NCBI GenBank assembly: GCA_009377385.1
Contig: WHUD01000001.1
Location: 1-50,309 of the forward strand
Direction: 5' to 3'
Length of the DNA stretch: 50,309 nt
DNA from: Actinophytocola sp.
Lineage (GTDB): Bacteria > Actinomycetota > Actinomycetes > Mycobacteriales > Pseudonocardiaceae
The notes beneath the pieces are model-generated. The model worked only from the letters and a program-made list of their open reading frames with translations. It ran no database searches and was not told the DNA's origin. This document shows positions 45,489-50,309 of this stretch, piece by piece; position 1 is the first letter of the stretch, and each line of letters starts with the position of its first letter. Position numbers and translations under genes: made by a program.

Positions 45489-47825
45489 GTGAGTACGACG
45501 CAGCAGGAACCGGCTACGGCGGACGTCGAACTCGCCATCCAAGGCATGACCTGTGCGTCCTGCGCGAACCGAATCGAGCGCAAGCTCAACAAGCTCGACG
45601 GAGTGCGGGCCACGGTCAACTACGCCACCGAGACGGCGGCCGTCAGTTACCCGACGGAACTCGACCCCGCCGCGCTGCTGGACACGGTGTCGGCTGCGGG
45701 CTACTCGGCCACGCTGCCGGAGCCGAAGGGCGCGGACGACGTCGAGGGCGCCGAGGGCTGGCACGACGACAGGGCCGCTACCGAGACGCGCGCGGCGCGC
45801 GACCGGCTGCTGGTCTCGGCAGTGCTGTCGGTGCCGGTGATCCTGCTGGCGATGGTGCCCACGCTGCAGTTCACCTACTGGCAGTGGATCTCGCTGACGC
45901 TGGCGAGTCCGGTCGTCGTCTGGGGCGGGTTCCCGTTCCATCGCGCGGCGCTGAAGAACCTGCGCCACGGCACCGCCACGATGGACACCCTCATCTCGAT
46001 GGGCACCATCGCGGCCTACCTGTGGTCGCTGTATGCGTTGCTATGGGGCGGCGCCGGGATGCCAGGCATGACGCACCCGTTCGAACTGACCATCCAGCGC
46101 GGCAACGGCCCGGCGGCCATCTACCTCGAGGTCGCGGCGGGTGTCACGACGTTCATCCTGGCGGGGCGCTACTTCGAGTCCCGCGCCAAGCGGCGGGCCG
46201 GTGCGGCGCTCCGGGCGCTGCTCGAGCTGGGTGCCAAAGAGGTCTCGGTGCTGCGTGCCGAAGACCCGCTTGCGGGGTCGAGCATCGGAACCGAAGACCC
46301 GCTTGCGGGGTCGAGCATCGGACACCGCGTGGAGCAGCGGATTCCGGTCGAGCAGCTCGCGGTCAGCGATGAGTTCGTGGTGCGGCCTGGTGAGAAGATC
46401 GCCACCGATGGCGTCGTCGTCGAGGGCAGTTCCGCGGTCGACGAGAGCATGCTGACCGGCGAGTCGGTGCCGGTGGAGGTCGTCGCGGGCGACAGCGTCA
46501 CCGGCGGCACGGTCAACGCGGCGGGTCGGCTCGTCGTCCGAGCGGCGCGAGTCGGCTCGGACACCCAGCTCGCGCAGATGGCGAAGCTGGTCGCTGACGC
46601 GCAGAGCGGCAAGGCGGCGGTGCAGCGACTGGCCGACCGGATCTCGGCGGTATTCGTGCCGATCGTGATGCTGCTCGCGGCTGGCACGCTGACGTACTGG
46701 CTGGTCACCGGAGCCGGGACGCAGGCGGCGTTCACTGCGGCCGTCGCGGTGTTGATCATCGCATGCCCGTGTGCGCTCGGCCTCGCCACGCCGACGGCGC
46801 TGCTTGTCGGCACCGGACGTGGCGCGCAGTTCGGCATCCTGATCAAGGGGCCGGAGGTGCTCGAGTCCACCCGGCGGGTCGACACGGTTGTGCTGGACAA
46901 GACCGGCACCGTGACCACAGGCCGGATGGAGTTGGTCGACGTCCACGCTGCCGACGGCGTCGACGTGACCGACGTGCTGCGGCTGGCTGGTGCGGTGGAG
47001 AACGCCTCCGAACACCCGATCGCGCAGGCCATCGCCAGGGGTTCACACGAGAGGGTCGGCGAGCTTGGCGCCGTGGCGGACTTCGTCAACCTGGAGGGCC
47101 TCGGTGTGCAAGGCGTCGTCGACGGGCACGCGGTGCTTGTCGGGCGGCAGTCGCTGCTCGACGACTGGAGCCAGCCGTTGCCAGCGAAGCTGTTGTCCGC
47201 TAAGCGGGCCGCAGAGGCTGATGGCGGCACGGCGGTCGCGGTGGCCTGGGACGGCGAGGCGCGCGGGCTGCTGGTCGTGGCCGACACGGTGAAGGAGACG
47301 TCTGCCGAGGCGATCGGGATGCTGCGGGGGCTCGGCCTGACGCCGGTGCTGCTGACCGGGGACAACGAGACGGTCGCGCGGTCGGTTGCTGCGCAGGTGG
47401 GCATCGACCAGGTGATCGCGGAGGTGCTGCCGAAGGACAAGGCCGACGTCGTCAGCCGGTTGCAGGCCGAGGGCAAGGTGGTCGCGATGGTCGGCGACGG
47501 CGTCAACGACGCGGCCGCGCTGGCCACCGCCGACCTCGGGCTCGCCATGGGCACCGGCACTGATGTCGCGATCGAGGCGGGCGACCTGACGCTGGTGCGG
47601 GGCGACCTGCGGGCGGCGGCCGATGCGATCCGGTTGTCGCGGCGCACGCTCGGCACCATCAAGGGGAACCTGTTCTGGGCGTTCGCCTACAACGTCGCGA
47701 CGCTGCCCGTCGCGGCCGCCGGGCTGCTCAACCCGATGCTTGCCGGTGCGGTGATGGCGTTCTCCTCGGTGTTCGTCGTCTCGAACTCGCTCCGGCTGCG
47801 CCGGTTCCGCGCCGCTGTGCGGTGA
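45489..47825 (+). CDS. copA: Copper-exporting P1B-type ATPase
   Basis: CopA pumps Cu(I) out of the cell with ATP. One N-terminal HMA domain ([20 protein letters not shown]) precedes eight membrane helices. The actuator domain has [10 protein letters not shown], the intramembrane metal site is [17 protein letters not shown] (CPC), the phosphorylation site is [12 protein letters not shown], the ATP-binding domain has the [12 protein letters not shown] His-Pro motif, and [18 protein letters not shown] and [20 protein letters not shown] complete the set. The 778-residue length includes a 22-residue duplicated insert ([11 protein letters not shown] repeat) in the actuator domain. The GTG start overlaps no neighbour but lies five bases after copZ. 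Confidence 0.95.
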   Translation: MSTTQQEPATADVELAIQGMTCASCANRIERKLNKLDGVRATVNYATETAAVSYPTELDPAALLDTVSAAGYSATLPEPKGADDVEGAEGWHDDRAATETRAARDRLLVSAVLSVPVILLAMVPTLQFTYWQWISLTLASPVVVWGGFPFHRAALKNLRHGTATMDTLISMGTIAAYLWSLYALLWGGAGMPGMTHPFELTIQRGNGPAAIYLEVAAGVTTFILAGRYFESRAKRRAGAALRALLELGAKEVSVLRAEDPLAGSSIGTEDPLAGSSIGHRVEQRIPVEQLAVSDEFVVRPGEKIATDGVVVEGSSAVDESMLTGESVPVEVVAGDSVTGGTVNAAGRLVVRAARVGSDTQLAQMAKLVADAQSGKAAVQRLADRISAVFVPIVMLLAAGTLTYWLVTGAGTQAAFTAAVAVLIIACPCALGLATPTALLVGTGRGAQFGILIKGPEVLESTRRVDTVVLDKTGTVTTGRMELVDVHAADGVDVTDVLRLAGAVENASEHPIAQAIARGSHERVGELGAVADFVNLEGLGVQGVVDGHAVLVGRQSLLDDWSQPLPAKLLSAKRAAEADGGTAVAVAWDGEARGLLVVADTVKETSAEAIGMLRGLGLTPVLLTGDNETVARSVAAQVGIDQVIAEVLPKDKADVVSRLQAEGKVVAMVGDGVNDAAALATADLGLAMGTGTDVAIEAGDLTLVRGDLRAAADAIRLSRRTLGTIKGNLFWAFAYNVATLPVAAAGLLNPMLAGAVMAFSSVFVVSNSLRLRRFRAAVR
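46258..46322 (-). repeat. Two in-frame 33-bp palindromic repeats inside copA
   Basis: Units begin at 46258 and 46291 and share 32 identical bases with a 33-base period. Each carries GACCCGCTTGCGGGGTC and encodes [10 protein letters not shown] on the plus strand. The reverse complement matches the acs repeat core. Confidence 0.9.
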
Positions 47826-47832
47826 GGGCTCG

Positions 47833-47860
47833 GTGGAGGCCGCGCCGAAGCGGCCTTCAC
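47833..47860 (+). terminator. Hairpin terminator downstream of copA
   Basis: GTGGAGGCCGC (47833-47843) pairs with GCGGCCTTCAC (47850-47860) around a GCCGAA loop, eleven pairs including one G-T. It starts eight bases after the copA stop and precedes the glycine riboswitch. Confidence 0.7.
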
Positions 47861-47948
47861 CACACCTCACAACCTTGAGGAGTAGACGTCGACGGCCTCG
47901 GCGCGTACGTTGATCGGGACGACAACTCCATAACGGGCCGCACGAGCC

Positions 47949-48162
47949 GGAGCGGGAGAGCCCTCGCACAGCGAGGCGCCGAAGGAGCAAGCTCCCCGCC
48001 AAACTCTCAGGTACCCATACCGCTTCAGGCAAGGCCACTCTGAAAAGCAGGCGCTGAGCGCCTCACCCACGGTGCAAGCCGACCGCGCACGAAGCGGGGC
48101 CGGTGAAGCTCTCAGGTTCATGACAGAGGGGGAGTTCCGACCCGTTAACCGAGGAGCTCCCA
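47949..48162 (+). ncRNA. Tandem glycine riboswitch controlling gcvT-gcvH(-glyA)
   Basis: The first aptamer (about 47949-48050) has CGGGAGAG, the GCGCCGAAGGAGCAA core, AAACTCTCAGG and CCACTCTGAAAAG. The second (about 48051-48131) has CACCCACGGTGCAAGCC and GTGAAGCTCTCAGGTTCATG, then ACAGAGGG. These are the conserved glycine-aptamer segments in the usual tandem arrangement upstream of glycine cleavage genes. GGGAGTTCC (48130-48138) can pair with GGAGCTCCC (48153-48161) just after the second aptamer and is a likely expression-platform hairpin. Glycine binding should raise expression. Confidence 0.92.
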
Positions 48163-48222
48163 GATGTCCGTTATCCCACCACGCCATCCGGTACCGCCGC
48201 GCGCTTCCGAGGAGTACCCGGC

Positions 48223-49320
48223 ATGAGCACGCCTTCTCCCCTGCACGAGGTGCACGCCGAGCTCGGCGCGTCGTTCACCGACTTCGCTGGCTGGAACATG
48301 CCCGTCCGCTACAGCAGTGAGCTGGCCGAACACCGCGCGGTGCGGGAGGCGGCTGGCTTGTTCGACCTCTCGCACATGGGCGAGATCGAGATCACCGGAC
48401 CCGAGGCCGCGCAGGTCCTCGACTACGCGCTGATCGGCAAGCTGTCCGCCGTCAAGGTGGGTCGCGCCCGCTACAGCATGTTGTGCGCCGAGGACGGCGG
48501 CGTGCTTGACGACCTGGTCACCTACCGGCTCGGTGAGGAGCGCTACCTCGTCGTCGCCAACGCCGCCAACGTCGGTGTGGTCGCGTCCGCGCTGGTCGAG
48601 CGCGCGGAGAAGTTCGACGCCGTTGTCACCGACCGCTCCACCGAGTACGCGCTGATCGCGGTGCAGGGGCCGAAGTCGGCGGACATCGTGCGCGCCGTCA
48701 GCGACGCCGACCTTGAGTCGTTGCGCTACTACGCCAGCATGCCCGCGACCGTCAACGGGATCGACCTGCTGCTGGCCCGCACCGGCTACACCGGGGAGGA
48801 CGGCTTCGAGCTGTACTGCGCCCCCGACCAGGCGCAACAGGTGTGGCGGACGCTGGAAGCGGCCGGTGAGCCGCACGGCCTGCTGCCCGCAGGGCTCGCC
48901 TGCCGCGACACGCTCCGGCTGGAGGCAGGAATGCCGCTCTACGGGCACGAGCTGTCCGCGCAGCTCACGCCGTTCGACGCCGGGTTCGACCGGCTGGTGA
49001 AGTTCGAGAAGGAAGGCGACTTCGTCGGTCGCGCCGCGCTCGCCGAGCGCGCCAAACAGCAGCCGAGCAGGGTGCTCGTTGGCCTGACCGGCACTGGACG
49101 TCGTGCGCCGCGTGCCGGTTACGCTGTGCTGGGCCCCGACGGCACCACCGAGATCGGCGAAATCACCAGCGGCGCGCTGTCGCCGACGCTGGGTTATCCG
49201 ATCGCGATGGCTTATGTTTCCGCCGAGTGCCGTGAGCCGGGCACGAGCCTGTACGTCGATGTGCGGGGCAAGGCACTGCCGGTCGAGGTAGTCGCACTGC
49301 CCTTCTACCAGCGATCCTGA
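48223..49320 (+). CDS. gcvT: Aminomethyltransferase, glycine cleavage system T protein
   Basis: GcvT transfers the methylene group from the aminomethylated H protein to tetrahydrofolate. The 365-residue product shows the family start [57 protein letters not shown], and the folate-domain signatures [17 protein letters not shown] and [20 protein letters not shown]. The ATG at 48223 has GAGGAG eight bases upstream and lies about 60 bases after the riboswitch hairpin. Confidence 0.96.
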   Translation: MSTPSPLHEVHAELGASFTDFAGWNMPVRYSSELAEHRAVREAAGLFDLSHMGEIEITGPEAAQVLDYALIGKLSAVKVGRARYSMLCAEDGGVLDDLVTYRLGEERYLVVANAANVGVVASALVERAEKFDAVVTDRSTEYALIAVQGPKSADIVRAVSDADLESLRYYASMPATVNGIDLLLARTGYTGEDGFELYCAPDQAQQVWRTLEAAGEPHGLLPAGLACRDTLRLEAGMPLYGHELSAQLTPFDAGFDRLVKFEKEGDFVGRAALAERAKQQPSRVLVGLTGTGRRAPRAGYAVLGPDGTTEIGEITSGALSPTLGYPIAMAYVSAECREPGTSLYVDVRGKALPVEVVALPFYQRS

Positions 49321-49348
49321 TCCCTGCCGAAAGGACGAATTGCGAGAC

Positions 49349-49720
49349 ATGGACATCCCAGAACACCTCAAATACACCGAAGAGCACGAGTGGCTGGCGC
49401 TGGACGGCGACGTCGCGACCGTCGGCGTGACCGACTTCGCGCAGGACTCGCTCGGCGACATCGTGTTCGTGGAACTGCCGGACCAGGGCGACGATGTCAC
49501 CGCTGGAGAGCCGTGCGGCGAGCTGGAGTCGACCAAGTCGGTCAGCGAGCTCTACGCCCCTGTCACCGGCGAGGTCGTTGCGGTCAACGAAGCCATCAGG
49601 GACACGCCGGAGCTGGTCAGCAGCGACCCGTACGGCGAAGGCTGGCTGTTCCGGGTGCGGGTCGGCGAGCTGCCAGACCTGCTCGACGCAGCGGAGTACG
49701 CGGAAACCATTAAGGAGTGA
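49349..49720 (+). CDS. gcvH: Glycine cleavage system H protein
   Basis: GcvH is the lipoyl carrier that shuttles the aminomethyl group between the P, T and L proteins. The product of about 124 residues has [39 protein letters not shown] and the lipoylation motif [17 protein letters not shown], with the modified lysine in STKS. The start is ambiguous: ATG at 49349 gives [10 protein letters not shown], while TTG at 49340 is better spaced from AGGAC (49332-49336) and adds three residues. It lies in one unit with gcvT and glyA. Confidence 0.95.
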   Translation: MDIPEHLKYTEEHEWLALDGDVATVGVTDFAQDSLGDIVFVELPDQGDDVTAGEPCGELESTKSVSELYAPVTGEVVAVNEAIRDTPELVSSDPYGEGWLFRVRVGELPDLLDAAEYAETIKE

Positions 49721-49726
49721 GCTGGG

Positions 49727-49768
49727 TTGTCCACATTCGATGCCGAGTTGTCCACAGTCGATCCGGAG
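49727..49768 (+). repeat. 21-bp near-duplicate at the glyA 5' end
   Basis: TTGTCCACATTCGATGCCGA(G) at 49727-49747 and TTGTCCACAGTCGATCCGGA(G) at 49748-49768 differ at a few bases and encode LSTFDAE and LSTVDPE. Both begin with TTG, so either could initiate translation. Confidence 0.7.
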
Positions 49769-50309
49769 ATCGCGGCAGCGGTCGACGCCGAACTGCGCCG
49801 TCAGCAGTCCACCCTTGAGATGATCGCGTCGGAGAATTTCGCGCCGGTGGGTGTGCTTGAGGCGCAGGGTTCGGTGTTGACGAACAAGTATGCGGAGGGG
49901 TATCCGGGTAGGCGTTATTACGGTGGCTGTGAGCATGTCGACGTCGTCGAGGACCTGGCGATCGAGCGGGTGAGGGCGCTGTTCGGGGCCGAGCACGCGA
50001 ACGTGCAGCCGCACTCGGGGGCGCAGGCGAATGCGGCGGCGATGGCGGCGTTGTTGCAGCCCGGGGACACGATCATGGGTCTGAGCCTGGCGCACGGTGG
50101 GCACCTGACTCACGGCATGAAGATTAACTTTTCGGGTCGGTTGTACAACGTCGTCGCCTATGAGGTCGACAAGGAGTCGGGCCGGGTCGATATGGGTGAG
50201 GTGGAGCGCCTGGCGAAGGAGACCGAGCCCAAGGTGATCATCGCGGGCTGGTCGGCGTACCCGCGGCAGCTGGACTTCGGGGAGTTCCGCCGGATCGCCG
50301 ACGAGGTCG
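49727..50309 (+). CDS. glyA: Serine hydroxymethyltransferase, N-terminal part (3' truncated by window)
   Basis: GlyA interconverts serine and glycine with tetrahydrofolate and pyridoxal phosphate, linking to the glycine cleavage genes upstream. The 194 residues present include [13 protein letters not shown], the [20 protein letters not shown] segment, [20 protein letters not shown] and [20 protein letters not shown]. The PLP-binding lysine is beyond the window. The probable TTG start at 49727 has AAGGAG (49712-49717) nine bases upstream; no ATG or GTG is suitably placed. The first seven codons are followed by a near-copy. Confidence 0.93.
   Translation, partial: MSTFDAELSTVDPEIAAAVDAELRRQQSTLEMIASENFAPVGVLEAQGSVLTNKYAEGYPGRRYYGGCEHVDVVEDLAIERVRALFGAEHANVQPHSGAQANAAAMAALLQPGDTIMGLSLAHGGHLTHGMKINFSGRLYNVVAYEVDKESGRVDMGEVERLAKETEPKVIIAGWSAYPRQLDFGEFRRIADEV

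Overview
The window is high-GC DNA from an actinobacterium, most likely of the order Pseudonocardiales (an Amycolatopsis, Saccharomonospora or Prauserella type). The evidence is the conserved run gmk-rpoZ-coaBC-metK-priA-fmt-rsmB-rpe-rib, the uvrC-rapZ-yvcK-whiA cluster, an actinobacterial PriA without helicase motifs, a mycothiol-dependent-type enzyme family member, a DUF222/HNH gene, and frequent GTG/TTG starts. Genus is inference; no rRNA or tRNA gene was seen.

Layout. (1) 1-12.4 kb, plus strand: housekeeping block with the end of gmk, then rpoZ, coaBC, metK, priA, fmt, rsmB, rpe and the riboflavin genes ribD-ribE-ribBA-ribH, followed by a small PH-like membrane protein. Most junctions are 4-base stop/start overlaps. 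(2) 12.4-14.8 kb, minus strand: a VapBC-type toxin-antitoxin pair with a palindromic operator, exonuclease III and a DinB/MDMPI-family protein. (3) 14.9-19.8 kb, plus strand: uvrC-rapZ-yvcK-whiA. (4) 19.9-26.7 kb, plus strand: a tightly coupled three-gene operon for an SMC/MukB-like ATPase of 1488 residues and two smaller partners. It resembles MukBEF/MksBEF/Wadjet complexes in architecture but has no recognisable nuclease subunit and a divergent Walker B. (5) 26.7-31.9 kb: accessory genes (DUF222/HNH protein, SRPBCC protein, lipase-maturation-factor-like membrane protein, MFS exporter). (6) 32.2-40.5 kb: an acetate-uptake island. A soluble LytS-like kinase and LytTR regulator are co-transcribed with one SSS symporter; a second SSS symporter (ActP-like) with its DUF485 partner follows; acetyl-CoA synthetase is divergent. 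Matching direct repeats with 20-21 bp periodicity precede both acs and DUF485-actP, suggesting one regulon. (7) 40.5-45.1 kb, minus strand: a methyltransferase, a large LuxR-family ATPase regulator and a TIMP-like surface protein. (8) 45.2-47.8 kb: copper-responsive copZ-copA behind two CsoR-like palindromes. (9) 47.9-50.3 kb: tandem glycine riboswitch, gcvT, gcvH and the start of glyA.

The most unusual signals are the SMC-like operon; a 33-bp palindrome-bearing element present as in-frame tandem pairs inside both acs and copA, in opposite orientations, with a compensatory base change in its core; a 21-bp repeat family in-frame in priA and again between genes at 30.5 kb; and the shared LytTR-type sites of the acetate island.
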